A stretch of DNA of 64,000 bases, taken from assembly GCA_016214145.1 (NCBI GenBank), contig JACRPA010000003.1:186001-250000 (forward strand). The letters are read 5' to 3'. Position numbers and translations under genes: made by a program. This document shows positions 1 to 12,056 of the stretch, in pieces. Each line of letters opens with the position of its first letter. Within the stretch, counting starts at the first letter, position 1. The notes below the pieces were generated by a model that saw only the letters and a program-made list of their open reading frames with translations, was not told where the DNA came from and searched no databases. This DNA is from Rhodocyclales bacterium (GTDB lineage: Bacteria; Pseudomonadota; Gammaproteobacteria; Burkholderiales; Rhodocyclaceae).

Positions 1-1596
1 GAAGAGCGCGCGCGGCAGGGCTGCGCCGCTGTCCACATGGGACGTCATCCCGGCGAGCACTTCCCATTCCCAGCAGAAGTTCTCCATGAACTGGCTGGGC
101 AGTTCGACCGCGTCCCATTCGACGCCGTTGATGCCGGAGACGCCGAGTTCCTCGACGCGGGTGAGCAGGTGGTGCAGGCCGTGGCCGGTCTCGTGGAACA
201 GTGTGATCACCTCGTCGTGGGTGAACAGGGCGGGCTTGTTTCCGACCGGCCGCGAGAAGTTGCAGTTGAGGTAGGCCACCGGCGTCTGGATGCCGCTGTC
301 GGTGCGCCGCCGTGTGATGGCATCGTCCATCCAGGCGCCGCCGCGCTTCGTGTCGCGGGCGTAGAGATCGAGGTAGAACTGGCCGACCAGTCCGCCTGTG
401 GCATCCTCGATGCGGAAGAAGCGCACGTCTTCGTGCCAGGCCGGCGCCGTGTCGGGCCGGATGCGCACGGCGAACAGGGTCTCGACGACATGGAACAATC
501 CTTCCAGCACCTTGTGCTCGGGGAAGTACTGGCGCACTTCCTCGTCGGAAAAGCTGTAGCGAGCCTGCTTGAGTTTCTCCGAGGCCCAGCCGATGTCCCA
601 GGGTTCGAGCAAAGTCAGTCCCTGCAATACGGCGAAGTCGCGCAGCTCGGCCATGTCGCGCTCGGCGAAGGGCTTGGATTTCACGGCCAGTTCGCGCAGG
701 AAGGCCAGCACGTCGGCCGGCGATTCGGCCATCTTCGGCACCAGCGACACCTCGGCGTAGTTGCCGTAGCCGAGATGGCCGGCCTCTTCCGCGCGCAATT
801 CGAGGATGCGGCGGATGAGCGGCATGTTGTCCCACTCCGGCTTGCCGCCGAGATCGTGGAACTCGGCGGCGCGGGTGGCGTAGCCGCGATAGAGCTGTTC
901 GCGCAGGCGGCGGCTTTCGGCGTACTGCATCACCGGCAGGTAGGAGGGCATGTGCAGGGTGAACTTCCAGCCCTTGATTCCCGCCTTCTCCGCGGCGTCG
1001 CGCGCCGTTTCGACGGCGTCGGCGGGAATGCCGGCCAGTTCCGCCGCGTCGGTGACGATCTCGGCGAAGGCGTTGGTGGCGTCGAGCAGGTTTTCGGAGA
1101 ACCTGGCCTGCAGACTGGCCAGTTCCTCCTGGATGGCCTGGAAGCGCGGCTTGGCGTCTTCCGGCAGTTCGGCGCCGGAGAGGCGGAAGTCGCGGATCTC
1201 GTGTTCGACGATGCGGCGCTGCGCGGTCGAGAGATGGATGAAGCCAGGGCCGTCCTTGAGCGCCTTGAACTGGGCGAAGAGGTGCTGGTTCTGCCCCAGC
1301 TCGGCGAAGAAGCGCGTCACCTCCGGCAGGTTGGCGTTGTAGGCCTCGCGCCATTCCGGCACGTCCATCACCGAGTGCAGGTGGCCGACGACGCCCCAGG
1401 CGCGCGACAGGCGCTCGCTGCCGTCGAAGAAGGGCGCGGCGAAGTCCGCCCAGGAGGCGGGCGCCGTCTCCAGGCGCGCCAGCTGGGCGCGGTTTTCGGC
1501 GAGCAGTTCGGTGATCGCGGGCGTGACGTGTTCGGGCCGGATGGCGTCGAAGCGCGGCAGGCAGGAGAAGTCGAGCAAAGGGTTGGTCGTCATCAT
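1..1596 (-). CDS. prlC: Oligopeptidase A (M3 family metallopeptidase), C-terminal part cut by window edge
   Basis: Reverse-strand translation from ATG at 1596: MMTTNPLLDFSCLPRFDAIRPEHVTPAI..., typical PrlC N-terminus; frame open to the window edge. The + strand ORF 37-1638 is its shadow. Confidence 0.88.
   Translation of the reverse strand, partial: MMTTNPLLDFSCLPRFDAIRPEHVTPAITELLAENRAQLARLETAPASWADFAAPFFDGSERLSRAWGVVGHLHSVMDVPEWREAYNANLPEVTRFFAELGQNQHLFAQFKALKDGPGFIHLSTAQRRIVEHEIRDFRLSGAELPEDAKPRFQAIQEELASLQARFSENLLDATNAFAEIVTDAAELAGIPADAVETARDAAEKAGIKGWKFTLHMPSYLPVMQYAESRRLREQLYRGYATRAAEFHDLGGKPEWDNMPLIRRILELRAEEAGHLGYGNYAEVSLVPKMAESPADVLAFLRELAVKSKPFAERDMAELRDFAVLQGLTLLEPWDIGWASEKLKQARYSFSDEEVRQYFPEHKVLEGLFHVVETLFAVRIRPDTAPAWHEDVRFFRIEDATGGLVGQFYLDLYARDTKRGGAWMDDAITRRRTDSGIQTPVAYLNCNFSRPVGNKPALFTHDEVITLFHETGHGLHHLLTRVEELGVSGINGVEWDAVELPSQFMENFCWEWEVLAGMTSHVDSGAALPRALF
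611..634 (-). repeat. Dispersed GACTGACTTTT motif copy, within prlC
   Basis: Reverse strand reads TCGCCGTATTGCAGGGACTGACTTT. Confidence 0.55.
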
Positions 1597-1655
1597 GGTT
1601 TTTCTAAAAGAGAAGGGCGCTTGGCGCGCCCTTCATAGTTGGGGTTGGGTTGCGC

Positions 1656-2552
1656 TCAATCAAGCTTCCGGCCGGTGAGCCGCTCGTAGGCCTCGCGGTA
1701 CTTGGCCGTCGTCTTGGCGATGATCTCGGCCGGAAGTTTCGGCCCGGGCGCCTGCTTGTTCCAGTCCAGGGTCTCCAGGTAATCGCGCACGATCTGCTTG
1801 TCGAAGCTGGGCGGGCTGATGCCCTCGCGGTACTCGTCGGCCGGCCAGAAGCGCGAGGAGTCGGGGGTGAGCGCCTCGTCGATGAGGTGCAGCCGGCCTG
1901 AACCGTCGAGGCCGAACTCGAACTTGGTGTCGGCGATGATGATGCCGCGCGTCAGCGCGTAGTCGGACGCCTCGCCGTAGAAGCGCAGCGTGACGTCGCG
2001 CACCTGTTCGGCCAGCGCCTTGCCGAGGAGCTTCTCCACGGTCGCGAAATCGATGTTCTCGTCGTGCGCGCCCATCTCGGCCTTGGTCGACGGCGTGAAT
2101 AGCGGCTGCGGCAGCTTCTGCGCCATATTCAGTCCGGCGGGCAGCGAAATGCCGCAGATGGCGCCGGTCTTCCGGTAGTCCTTCCAGCCGCTGCCGATGA
2201 GGTAGCCGCGCACCACCGCCTCGACCGGCAGGGGCTTCAGGCGCTTCACCACCACCGAGCGGCCGCGCACCTGCGCGCGCTCGTCCTCGCCCTTCACCAC
2301 CGTCTCCGGGTCGATGCCGGTGAGGTGGTTCGGCACGATGTGGGCCAGGCGTTCGAACCAGAAGCTGGAGACGGCCGTCAGCACGCGTCCCTTGTCCGGG
2401 ATCGGGTCGGGCAGGATGACGTCGAAGGCCGACAGGCGGTCGGTGGTGACGATCAGCATCTGCTGCTCGCCGACGGCGTAGATGTCGCGCACCTTGCCGC
2501 GGGCGATGAGGGGCAGGCTGGCAATGCGGGATTCGTAGACGGTCTGGCTCAT
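1656..2552 (-). CDS. purC: Phosphoribosylaminoimidazole-succinocarboxamide synthase
   Basis: [45 protein letters not shown]...; SAICAR synthetase signature. Confidence 0.95.
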   Translation of the reverse strand: MSQTVYESRIASLPLIARGKVRDIYAVGEQQMLIVTTDRLSAFDVILPDPIPDKGRVLTAVSSFWFERLAHIVPNHLTGIDPETVVKGEDERAQVRGRSVVVKRLKPLPVEAVVRGYLIGSGWKDYRKTGAICGISLPAGLNMAQKLPQPLFTPSTKAEMGAHDENIDFATVEKLLGKALAEQVRDVTLRFYGEASDYALTRGIIIADTKFEFGLDGSGRLHLIDEALTPDSSRFWPADEYREGISPPSFDKQIVRDYLETLDWNKQAPGPKLPAEIIAKTTAKYREAYERLTGRKLD

Positions 2553-2584
2553 GGGAGGGGGATGTTGCGGCGGCAAAAGCGCGA

Positions 2585-3370
2585 TTATACGGTGGCCGGC
2601 GCTCCAGACAACCATGCCTGCAGGTCGGGCATGGTCACCCTCTCCAGGCTTTCGAGAATGGCCGCCGCGCCGCTGAAATCCTGCCCGCGCGTGCACCCCA
2701 GGAGTGCTTCTTCAGGGCGGCTTCGCCGGCCCTTCCGGGCGTAGTCGCAGGGGGCGACGACGGTGGCCAGTCCCGCCCCCAGGGAGGCCTTCAGGCCGTT
2801 CTCCGAGTCCTCGAAGGCCAGGCAGGCGGCGGCGGGCAGCCCCAGGCGCTCCAGCACCCACCAGTAGATGTCCGGCGCCGGCTTCTTCGCCGGCACCACG
2901 TCGCCGGCGCCGATCACCTCGAACCAGGCCATGGCCTCCGGCCCGAGGGCGGGCACCAGCAGGGCCGAGACGTTTTCCGGGGTGGTGGTGGTGGCCACCG
3001 CCAGGCGCAGGCCGGCCGCACGCGCCTCGGCGAGCAGGCGTGCCACGCCGGGACGCAGGGGAATCGCCCCGGAGGCGGCCAGTTGCGTGTAGTGACGAGT
3101 CTTCGCCTTGTGCAGGGCGGCGATCCGTTCGGCGACATCCGGCAGCCGGGCGAAATCCGGCCGGTGGAGAGCAACGAAATGGGCGATGCGTTCCTTGCCG
3201 CCGGTGACGGCGAGCAGCTCGCCGTAGAGCGCCTCGTCCCAGTGCCAGTCCAGTCCGGCTTCGCGGAAGGCGGCGTTGAAGGCCGGCCGGTGGCCGTCGC
3301 GCTCGGTGTCCGCCAGCGTCCCGTCCACGTCGAAAATCAGTGCCTGTAGTACGGCGCTATTCGCGGACAT
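2585..3370 (-). CDS. cbbY: HAD-superfamily phosphatase, CbbY type
   Basis: [58 protein letters not shown] motif, CbbY-like N-terminus, Calvin-gene neighbourhood. Confidence 0.85.
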   Translation of the reverse strand: MSANSAVLQALIFDVDGTLADTERDGHRPAFNAAFREAGLDWHWDEALYGELLAVTGGKERIAHFVALHRPDFARLPDVAERIAALHKAKTRHYTQLAASGAIPLRPGVARLLAEARAAGLRLAVATTTTPENVSALLVPALGPEAMAWFEVIGAGDVVPAKKPAPDIYWWVLERLGLPAAACLAFEDSENGLKASLGAGLATVVAPCDYARKGRRSRPEEALLGCTRGQDFSGAAAILESLERVTMPDLQAWLSGAPATV

Positions 3371-3800
3371 AGGGCCGGTCACGGCTCTCCTGGTCCTCAC
3401 GGTAGGGGAACTTGACGTGGCCGAAGCGGATCGCCAGCACGGCGACGGTGAGCAGGAAGATCGCGCAGGCCACTGCCAGCATGCGCCATTCGTTCATGTC
3501 CTTCACGTCGAGGATCATGTAGCGCGCCAGCGCCACCATGGCGATGTAGAGCGGGTAGCGCACGGGAATGTGGCCGGAACGGAAGTACTGGCCGATCATC
3601 GCCAGCACCTCGAGGTAGAGGAACATCAGCAGGAGGTCCGCCAGGGTGACCTTGTGCGCTCCCAGCATGACCAGGATCTCCTGGTAGATCGCCACGGTGG
3701 TGGCGAAGGCGATCACCAGCAGGCCGGCGAACTCGACGATGTCGAGGCCGCCGCTGAAGAACTTGCGGATGCGGTCGAGGGTGTGCGAGCGGATGTCCAT
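3357..3800 (-). CDS. PsiE-like (phosphate-starvation-inducible) membrane protein
   Basis: 147 aa, four predicted TM segments, PsiE-like sequence (YQEILVMLGAHKVTLADLLLMFLYLEVLAMIGQYF). Confidence 0.75.
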   Translation of the reverse strand: MDIRSHTLDRIRKFFSGGLDIVEFAGLLVIAFATTVAIYQEILVMLGAHKVTLADLLLMFLYLEVLAMIGQYFRSGHIPVRYPLYIAMVALARYMILDVKDMNEWRMLAVACAIFLLTVAVLAIRFGHVKFPYREDQESRDRPYVRE

Positions 3801-3823
3801 GGTCAGGGCCTTTGAAAAAACAA

Positions 3824-3893
3824 GCCGCGGATTACGCGGATTCTCGCGGATATTCTCGTGATTCTATCCGCGTTCATCCGCAAAATCCGCGGC
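3824..3893. repeat. Intergenic palindrome built from GCGGATT-type tandem units
   Basis: GCCGCGGATTACGCGGATTCTCGCGGA ... TCCGCGTTCATCCGCAAAATCCGCGGC. Confidence 0.8.
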
Positions 3894-3910
3894 CACTGTC
3901 ATTCCGGCGC

Positions 3911-4975
3911 TTACTTGACGATCTGGTTCAGCTCGCCCTTCTTGTAGCGCTCGGCCATCTTCTCCAGCGACAGCGGCTTGATCTTCGCCGCCTGGCCGGC
4001 GCAGCCGAAGGCCTCGTAGCGCAGCTTGCAGATTTCACGGGCGGCCTTCTGCGCGTCGGCGAGGAACTTGCGCGGATCGAACTCGGCCGGCTTCTCGGCC
4101 ATGTGGCGGCGCATGGCGCCGGTCATGGCGAGACGGATGTCGGTATCGATGTTCACCTTGCGTACGCCGTGCTTGATGCCGGTGACGATCTCCTCGACCG
4201 GCACGCCGTAGGTCTCCTTCATCTGGCCGCCGTACTTGCGGATGACCTCCAGCCACTCCTGCGGCACGCTGGAAGAGCCGTGCATCACCAGGTGGGTGTT
4301 GGGGATGCGCGCGTGGATTTCCTTGATGCGGTCGATGGCGAGGATGTCGCCGGTCGGCTTGCGCGTGAATTTGTAGGCGCCGTGCGAGGTGCCGATGGCG
4401 ATGGCCAGCGCGTCGCACTGCGTCTTCTGCACGAAGTCGGCGGCCTGGTTGGGGTCGGTGAGCAGTTGCTCGCGCGTCATCCTGCCCTCGGCGCCGTGGC
4501 CGTCCTCCTTGTCGCCCTGCATGGTTTCGAGCGAGCCGAGCACGCCCAGCTCGGCTTCCACGGTGACGCCGATCGAGTGGGCGATGTCGACGACGCGGCG
4601 CGACACCTCGACGTTGTATTCGTAGGAGGACGGCGTCTTGGCGTCGTCCATCAGCGAGCCGTCCATCATGACGCTGGAGAAGCCGGAGCGGATCGCCGCC
4701 ACGCACACCGCCGGGCTGGCGCCGTGGTCCTGGTGCATCACCACCGGGATGTGCGGATAGGCCTCGATGGCGGCCTCGATGAGGTGGCGCAGGAAGGCTT
4801 CGCCGGCGTATTTGCGCGCGCCGGCCGAGCCCTGCATGATGACCGGGCTGTTGGTCTCGTCGGCGGCCTCCATGATGGCGCGCACCTGTTCCAGGTTGTT
4901 GACGTTGAAGGCGGGCAGGCCGTAGCCGTTTTCGGCGGCGTGGTCGAGCAGTTGGCGCATGGATACGAGGGGCAT
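3911..4975 (-). CDS. fba: Fructose-bisphosphate aldolase class II
   Basis: 354 aa, [38 protein letters not shown]...; class II FBA signatures. Confidence 0.95.
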   Translation of the reverse strand: MPLVSMRQLLDHAAENGYGLPAFNVNNLEQVRAIMEAADETNSPVIMQGSAGARKYAGEAFLRHLIEAAIEAYPHIPVVMHQDHGASPAVCVAAIRSGFSSVMMDGSLMDDAKTPSSYEYNVEVSRRVVDIAHSIGVTVEAELGVLGSLETMQGDKEDGHGAEGRMTREQLLTDPNQAADFVQKTQCDALAIAIGTSHGAYKFTRKPTGDILAIDRIKEIHARIPNTHLVMHGSSSVPQEWLEVIRKYGGQMKETYGVPVEEIVTGIKHGVRKVNIDTDIRLAMTGAMRRHMAEKPAEFDPRKFLADAQKAAREICKLRYEAFGCAGQAAKIKPLSLEKMAERYKKGELNQIVK

Positions 4976-4993
4976 GGCGGGGTCTCCTAGGGT

Positions 4994-6445
4994 TTAAAGG
5001 CTGCTGCGGCCGGGCGAATGACTATGTTCGCCGACACGCACGATTTTCATGGTGTTGGTGCCGCCCGGCGTGCCGATCGGCTCGCCGATGGTGAGCACGA
5101 TGGTGTCGCCGATCTCGACGGCGCCGGACTCGATCAGGATGTGCTCGGCCTCGCGCAGCAGCTCGTCGCGGTCGTGGCCGATGTAGCGCATCAGCAGCGG
5201 ATAGACGTCGCGGTAGAGGCTCATGCGGTAGCGGCTGCGGATCTCCGGCGTCAGGGCGAAGATGGGCACGCCGCAGTGGATGCGCGACATCCACAGCGCG
5301 GTCGAGCCGGACTGCGTCAGCGCGGCGATGGCCTTGACCTTGAGGTGGTAGGCGGTGAACAGCGCCGCCATGGCGATCGACTGGTCGATGCGGGTGAACA
5401 CGCGGTCGAGGAAATGGTGGTCCAGCTTGATCTCGTGCGATTTCTCGGCTTCGAGGCAGATGCGCGCCATGGCCTCGACCGTTTCCACCGGATAGGCGCC
5501 GGACGCGGTCTCGGCCGAGAGCATCACGGCGTCGGTGCCGTCGAGCACGGCGTTGGCGACATCGGAGACTTCGGCGCGCGTCGGCACCGGGCTGGAAATC
5601 ATCGATTCCATCATCTGCGTGGCGGTGATGGCGATCTTGTTGTGCTCGCGCGCGGCGCGGATCAGGCGCTTCTGCAGGGCCGGCACGGCGGCGTCGCCCA
5701 CCTCCACGGCGAGGTCGCCGCGCGCCACCATGATGGCGTCCGAGGCATGCAGGATGTCCTCCAGCGCGGCGATGGCCTCGACCCGCTCGATCTTGGCGAC
5801 AAGCAGGGCGTCCGATCCGGCGTTGCGCAGCAGCTCGCGCGCCAGGCGCATGTCGGCGCCGGACTTGGGGAAGGAGACGGCGACGAAATCGCAATTGATC
5901 TCCGCCGCGGTGCGGATGTCCTCCATGTCCTTGGCCGTGAGCGCCGGCGCCGAGAGGCCGCCGCCCTGCTTGTTGATGCCCTTGTTGTTCGACAGCACGC
6001 CGCCGATGCGCACGCGGCAGCGCACTTCGCGCTCGATGATCATGCCCACTTCGAGCACGATGCGACCGTCGTCGAGCAGCAGCACGTCGCCGGCGGCCAG
6101 GTCATCGATCAGGTCGGGGTAGTCGAGGCCGACGCGTGTCGCGTCGCCGGGCGTACCCGACGCATCGAGAACGAAGTCGCTGCCAGGCTTGAGTTCCGCC
6201 TTGCCGGCGGCGAACTTGCCGACGCGGATCTTGGGGCCCTGCAGGTCGACCATGATGCCGACGGTGCGGCCGACCTTGCGCACGATTTCGCGCAGCAGGG
6301 CGACGCGCTTGCGGTGGTCGTCGGCCGTGCCATGGGAGAAATTGAGGCGCACGACATCGACGCCGGCGGCGATCATCCGCGTCATTACCTCCTGGCTGGA
6401 ACTGGCCGGGCCGAGGGTGGCGACGATTTTGGTCGAGCGTTGCAT
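4994..6445 (-). CDS. pyk: Pyruvate kinase
   Basis: 483 aa, MQRSTKIVATLGPASSSQEVMTRMI...; ITATQMMESM motif. Confidence 0.95.
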   Translation of the reverse strand: MQRSTKIVATLGPASSSQEVMTRMIAAGVDVVRLNFSHGTADDHRKRVALLREIVRKVGRTVGIMVDLQGPKIRVGKFAAGKAELKPGSDFVLDASGTPGDATRVGLDYPDLIDDLAAGDVLLLDDGRIVLEVGMIIEREVRCRVRIGGVLSNNKGINKQGGGLSAPALTAKDMEDIRTAAEINCDFVAVSFPKSGADMRLARELLRNAGSDALLVAKIERVEAIAALEDILHASDAIMVARGDLAVEVGDAAVPALQKRLIRAAREHNKIAITATQMMESMISSPVPTRAEVSDVANAVLDGTDAVMLSAETASGAYPVETVEAMARICLEAEKSHEIKLDHHFLDRVFTRIDQSIAMAALFTAYHLKVKAIAALTQSGSTALWMSRIHCGVPIFALTPEIRSRYRMSLYRDVYPLLMRYIGHDRDELLREAEHILIESGAVEIGDTIVLTIGEPIGTPGGTNTMKIVRVGEHSHSPGRSSL

Positions 6446-6457
6446 TTAAAAAGCCTT

Positions 6458-6548
6458 CACCACAGAGAACACAGAGGGCACAGAGGGCACAGAGAGATCA
6501 AGAGATGGTTTCCTCTGTGTACTCTGTGTACTCTGTGACCTCTGTGGT
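6458..6548. repeat. Intergenic palindrome built from CACAGAG units
   Basis: ACCACAGAGAACACAGAGGGCACAGAGGGCACAGAG ... CTCTGTGTACTCTGTGTACTCTGTGACCTCTGTGGT. Confidence 0.85.
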
Positions 6549-6558
6549 TCGGGATTTT

Positions 6559-7749
6559 TCAGTTCTTTGCCCTTTGTTCCAGAATATCCACTGCCGGCAG
6601 GGTCTTGCCTTCGAGGAATTCCAGGAAGGCGCCGCCGGCCGTCGAGATGTAGGACACCTTGTCGTAGATGTCGTATTTCTGGATGGCGGCGATGGTGTCG
6701 CCGCCGCCGGCCAGGGTGAAGGCCTTGGTCGCGGCGATGGCTGCGGCGATCTTCTTCGTGCCCTCGCCGAACTGGTCGAACTCGAAGACGCCGACGGGGC
6801 CGTTCCACACCACGGTGCCGGCCTGCATGATGATGTCGACCAGTTCCTGCGTGCTCTTCGGGCCGATGTCGAAGATCATGTCGTCGTCGGCCACCTTGCC
6901 TGAGTCCTTCAGTACGGCCGGTTCGGCGGCATCGAATTTCTTGCCGCAGACCACATCGACGGCGATCGGAATGGTGGCGCCGCGCGCCGACATCTTCTGC
7001 ATCAGCGCCTGGGCGGTGGGCACCAGGTCGTGCTCGCACAGCGATTTGCCGACATTCTTGCCGCTGGCCTGGAGGAAGGTGTTGGCGATGCCGCCGCCGA
7101 CCACCAGCTGGTCGACTTTCTCGGAGAGGGATTCGAGCACCGTCAGCTTGGTGGAGACCTTGGAGCCGCCGACGATGGCGACCATCGGCCGGGCCGGGCT
7201 GAGCAGGGCCTTCGACAGCGCGTCGAGCTCTTCGGCGACCAGCAGGCCGGCGCAGGCCGCCGGGGCGAACTGGGCGATGCCGTAGGTGGTGCCCTCGGCG
7301 CGGTGTGCGGTGCCGAAGGCGTCCATGACGAAGAGGTCGCACAGCGCCGCGTACTTCCTCGCCGTCGCCTCGATGTTCTTCTTCTCGCCCTTGTTGAAGC
7401 GGCAGTTCTCCAGCAGCACCACTTCGCCGGCCGCGACCTCATTTACCCATGAGCCGCCGTCGACCCAGTCGCGCACCAGGCGCACCGGTCGGCCGAGCTT
7501 GGCGGCCATCACGTCGGCCACCGGCTTGAGCGAATTCTCCTCGGTGAACACGCCCTCCTCGGGGCGGCCGAGGTGGGAGGTGACCATCACCTTTGCGCCC
7601 GCCTTCAGGCAGTGCTCGATGGTGGGCATGGAGGCCGTGATGCGGGCGTCGGAGGTGACCTTGCCGTCCTTGACCGGCACGTTGAGGTCGGCGCGGATGA
7701 AGACGCGCTTGCCGGCGAGGTCGAAATCGGTGAGTTTCTTGAATTTCAT
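6559..7749 (-). CDS. pgk: Phosphoglycerate kinase
   Basis: 396 aa, [31 protein letters not shown]. Confidence 0.96.
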   Translation of the reverse strand: MKFKKLTDFDLAGKRVFIRADLNVPVKDGKVTSDARITASMPTIEHCLKAGAKVMVTSHLGRPEEGVFTEENSLKPVADVMAAKLGRPVRLVRDWVDGGSWVNEVAAGEVVLLENCRFNKGEKKNIEATARKYAALCDLFVMDAFGTAHRAEGTTYGIAQFAPAACAGLLVAEELDALSKALLSPARPMVAIVGGSKVSTKLTVLESLSEKVDQLVVGGGIANTFLQASGKNVGKSLCEHDLVPTAQALMQKMSARGATIPIAVDVVCGKKFDAAEPAVLKDSGKVADDDMIFDIGPKSTQELVDIIMQAGTVVWNGPVGVFEFDQFGEGTKKIAAAIAATKAFTLAGGGDTIAAIQKYDIYDKVSYISTAGGAFLEFLEGKTLPAVDILEQRAKN

Positions 7750-7757
7750 AAAGAACA

Positions 7758-7833
7758 GTGAGGGGTGAGGAGTGAGGGGTGAGGAGTAGGGCAGCGAGGG
7801 TGTACTCCTAACCCCTCACGCCTCACTCCTCAC
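7758..7833. repeat. Intergenic palindrome built from GTGAGGG/GTGAGGA units
   Basis: GTGAGGGGTGAGGAGTGAGGGGTGAGGAGTA ... TACTCCTAACCCCTCACGCCTCACTCCTCAC. Confidence 0.85.
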
Positions 7834-7843
7834 GCTTTGCTGC

Positions 7844-8857
<1,014 letters not shown>

Positions 8858-8864
8858 TTAGAAA

Positions 8865-10889
8865 TTACAGAACCGATTCCACGGCTTTCACCACGTTCGC
8901 CACGGTGAAGCCGAATTCCTTGAACAGCACGCCGGCCGGGGCCGACTCGCCGAAGCGGTCGAGGCCGATCACCACCCCATCCAGTCCGACGTATTTGTAC
9001 CAGCCGCCGGTGACGCCGGCCTCCACGGCAACGCGCCGCAGCCCTTTCGGCAGCACGCTTTCCCTGTAGGCCGCATCCTGGCGGTCGAAGGCGTTGGTAT
9101 TGGGCATGGAAACCACGCGCACCGGGATGCCTTCCTGGGCCAGCGCCGCCTGCGCCTTGAGAGCCAGGTCGACTTCCGATCCGGTGGCGATGATCGCGGC
9201 CTTGGCCTGTCCTTGCGCCTCGGAGAGGACATAGCCGCCGCGCGCAACGGCGGCGACCTGGGCGTCGTCGCGCTTGACGAAGGGCAGGTTCTGCCGCGAC
9301 AGGCACAGCGCCGACGGGCCGCTGCGCTTCTCCACCGCCTGCGTCCACGCCACCATGGTCTCGACGGTGTCGCAGGGGCGCCAGACGTCCATGTTCGGGA
9401 TCATGCGCAGCGTGGCGGTCTGCTCGACCGGCTGGTGCGTCGGGCCGTCCTCGCCGAGGCCGATGGAGTCGTGCGTGAAAACGTAGATCACCCGCTGCTT
9501 CATCAGCGCCGACATGCGCAGGGCGTTGCGGGCGTATTCCGAGAACATCAGGAAGGTGCCGCCGAAGGGCAGGATGCCGCCGTGCAGGGCCATGCCGTTC
9601 ATGATGTGCGACATGCCGAACTCGCGCACGCCGTAGGAGATGTAGTTGCCGGGGGTGCGGCCGGAGACGTGCTTGCAGCCGCTCCAGTTGGTCAGGTTCG
9701 ACCCGGTCAGGTCGGCCGAGCCGCCGACGAATTCGGGCAGCGCGGGCGCCAGCGCATTGATGGCGATCTGCGAGGCCTTGCGCGTGGCGACGGTCTCGCC
9801 CTTGGCGTTGATCTCGGCGAGGGCTTTTTTCGCATGCCCGGCCCAGTTGGCGGGCAAGTCGCCGGCCATGCGGCGCTTGAATTCGGCCGCCAGTTCCGGA
9901 TATTGCTTCGCGTAGCGCGCGAACGTCTGGTTCCAGTCGGATTCCAGCGTGGTGCCCTTCTTGCGCGCGTCCCAGGCCTCATAGACTTCCTGCGGAATCT
10001 CGAAGGGCGGGAACACCCAGCCCATGTGCGGGCGGGCGGCGGCGATCTCGGCGTCGCCCAGCGGCGCGCCGTGCACGTCATGGGTGCCGACCTTGCCGGG
10101 GGCGCCCATGCCGATGCGCGTCTTGCAGCAGATCAGGGTCGGGCGCGAGGCCTCGGCCTGGGCCTTCTTGATGGCGGCGTGGATGGCCTCGGGATCGTGG
10201 CCGTTCACGTTGGGGATCACCTGCCAGCCGTAGGCCTCGAAGCGGCGCGGCGTGTCGTCGGTGAACCAGCCTTCGACGTGGCCGTCGATGGAAATGCCGT
10301 TGTCGTCCCAGAAGGCGGTCAGCTTGCCCAGGCCCCAGGTGCCGGCGAGCGCGCAGGCCTCATGCGATATGCCCTCCATCAGGCAGCCGTCGCCGAGGAA
10401 GGCGTAGGTGCGGTGGTCGACGATCTCGTGGCCGGGCCGGTTGAACTCGGCGGCAAGCAGCTTTTCCGCCATGGCCATGCCGACGGCGTTGGTGATGCCC
10501 TGGCCGAGCGGGCCGGTGGTGGTCTCGACACCGGGGGTGTAGCCGTATTCGGGGTGGCCCGGCGTCTTCGAATGCAGCTGGCGGAACTGCTTGATGTCGT
10601 CGATGGAGACGTCGTAGCCCGTCAGGTGCAGCAGGGCGTAGATGAGCATCGAGCCGTGGCCGTTGGACAGCACGAAGCGGTCGCGGTCGGCCCACTTCGG
10701 GTTGGCCGGGTTGTGGCGCAGGTGGTGGTTCCACAGCACCTCGGCGATTTCCGCCATGCCCATGGGGGCGCCGGGGTGGCCGGATTTGGCCTTTTCCACC
10801 GCGTCCATGGCGAGGGCGCGGATGGCGCTGGTCAGGTTGTTGAACACGGGCTTCTCGAAGTCGCTGAAAGTGGCGCTCTGGATGGACAT
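8865..10889 (-). CDS. tkt: Transketolase
   Basis: 674 aa, transketolase signatures ([31 protein letters not shown]). Confidence 0.96.
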   Translation of the reverse strand: MSIQSATFSDFEKPVFNNLTSAIRALAMDAVEKAKSGHPGAPMGMAEIAEVLWNHHLRHNPANPKWADRDRFVLSNGHGSMLIYALLHLTGYDVSIDDIKQFRQLHSKTPGHPEYGYTPGVETTTGPLGQGITNAVGMAMAEKLLAAEFNRPGHEIVDHRTYAFLGDGCLMEGISHEACALAGTWGLGKLTAFWDDNGISIDGHVEGWFTDDTPRRFEAYGWQVIPNVNGHDPEAIHAAIKKAQAEASRPTLICCKTRIGMGAPGKVGTHDVHGAPLGDAEIAAARPHMGWVFPPFEIPQEVYEAWDARKKGTTLESDWNQTFARYAKQYPELAAEFKRRMAGDLPANWAGHAKKALAEINAKGETVATRKASQIAINALAPALPEFVGGSADLTGSNLTNWSGCKHVSGRTPGNYISYGVREFGMSHIMNGMALHGGILPFGGTFLMFSEYARNALRMSALMKQRVIYVFTHDSIGLGEDGPTHQPVEQTATLRMIPNMDVWRPCDTVETMVAWTQAVEKRSGPSALCLSRQNLPFVKRDDAQVAAVARGGYVLSEAQGQAKAAIIATGSEVDLALKAQAALAQEGIPVRVVSMPNTNAFDRQDAAYRESVLPKGLRRVAVEAGVTGGWYKYVGLDGVVIGLDRFGESAPAGVLFKEFGFTVANVVKAVESVL

Positions 10890-10970
10890 CTGTTTCCCCT
10901 TGATTTCCTGGATCAGTGGTGCCCGCCGGAAAACTGCAAATTATCTTCCAAACCGGGCTGTTTTGGTAGT

Positions 10971-11846
10971 TCAGGCCTTCCTGCGCTTCTCCATCAGATG
11001 CAGGACCAGCGGGGTGAGGACGAGCTGGATGGCCAGCTCCATCTTGCCGCCGGGCACGACGATGCAGTTCGGCCGCGACATGAAGGAGTCGTGGATCATG
11101 GTCAGCAGGTAGGGGAAGTCCACGCCGTGCGGGTCGCGGTAGCGGATCACCACGAAGGACTCGTCCAGCGTCGGGATGTCGCGCGCGATGAAGGGGTTGG
11201 AGGTGTCCACCACCGGCACGCGCTGGAAGTTGATGTGGGTGCGCGAGAACTGCGGCGTGATGTAGTGCACGTAATCGTACATGCGGCGCAGGATGGTCTG
11301 CGTCACCGCCTCGACCGAGTAGCCGCGCGTGCTGGTGTCGCGGTGGATCTTCTGGATCCACTCGAGGTTGACCGTCGGCACGACGCCGACGAGCAGGTCG
11401 GTCTGCCGGGCGACGTCCACCGTGTCGGTCTTGACGCCGCCGTGCAGGCCCTCGTAGAACAGGCAGTCGGTGCCTTGGGGGAGGTCCTCCCAGGGCGTGA
11501 ATGTGCCCGGCTTCTGCTTCCAGGGTTCGGCTTCCTCGTCGTTGTGCAGGTAGTAGCGGCGCTTCGTCGTGCCGGTTTCGCCGTAGCCCTTGAAGGTGGC
11601 CTCGAGTTCCTCGAAGAGGTTGGCTTCCGGACCGAAGTGGCTGATGTGTTCGCAGACGCCGGCTTTCTCCGACATCTGGATGGCCTTCTTCATTTCCTCG
11701 CGGTCGTATTTGTGGAAGCTGTCGCCCTCGATGACGGCGGCGAGGATGCTTTCGCGGCGGAAGATGTGCTCGAAGCTGCGCTTGACGGTGGACGTGCCGG
11801 CGCCGGAGGAGCCGGTGATGGCGATGACGGGATGCTTGGCGGACAT
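10971..11846 (-). CDS. prk: Phosphoribulokinase
   Basis: MSAKHPVIAITGSSGAGTSTVKRSFEHIFRRESILAAVIEGDSFHKYDR; P-loop and PRK signature. Confidence 0.95.
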   Translation of the reverse strand: MSAKHPVIAITGSSGAGTSTVKRSFEHIFRRESILAAVIEGDSFHKYDREEMKKAIQMSEKAGVCEHISHFGPEANLFEELEATFKGYGETGTTKRRYYLHNDEEAEPWKQKPGTFTPWEDLPQGTDCLFYEGLHGGVKTDTVDVARQTDLLVGVVPTVNLEWIQKIHRDTSTRGYSVEAVTQTILRRMYDYVHYITPQFSRTHINFQRVPVVDTSNPFIARDIPTLDESFVVIRYRDPHGVDFPYLLTMIHDSFMSRPNCIVVPGGKMELAIQLVLTPLVLHLMEKRRKA

Positions 11847-11955
11847 GGCTAACCCCTTGCTGAGTGTTTGAATCCTTGGGCGGCGCCGGGCAACAAGGCA
11901 GGCATCGCTGCCCGGCGGCCGACGATAGCGGAACTGTAATGGGGGCGATGCATAA

Positions 11956-11981
11956 GTTCCATTCAAAAATTGTTATGGAAC
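11956..11981. promoter_or_regulatory. Inverted repeat upstream of prk, possible CbbR operator
   Basis: GTTCCAT-N12-ATGGAAC, followed by TTATGGAACGAATAA; in the AT-rich prk leader. Confidence 0.45.
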
Positions 11982-12056
11982 GAATAAGAAAGCTCTTATA
12001 CAACGAGCCTCCGAACCGGATCCGTCTGAGCCACAGAGGATGGGTTCAGAGGCTCG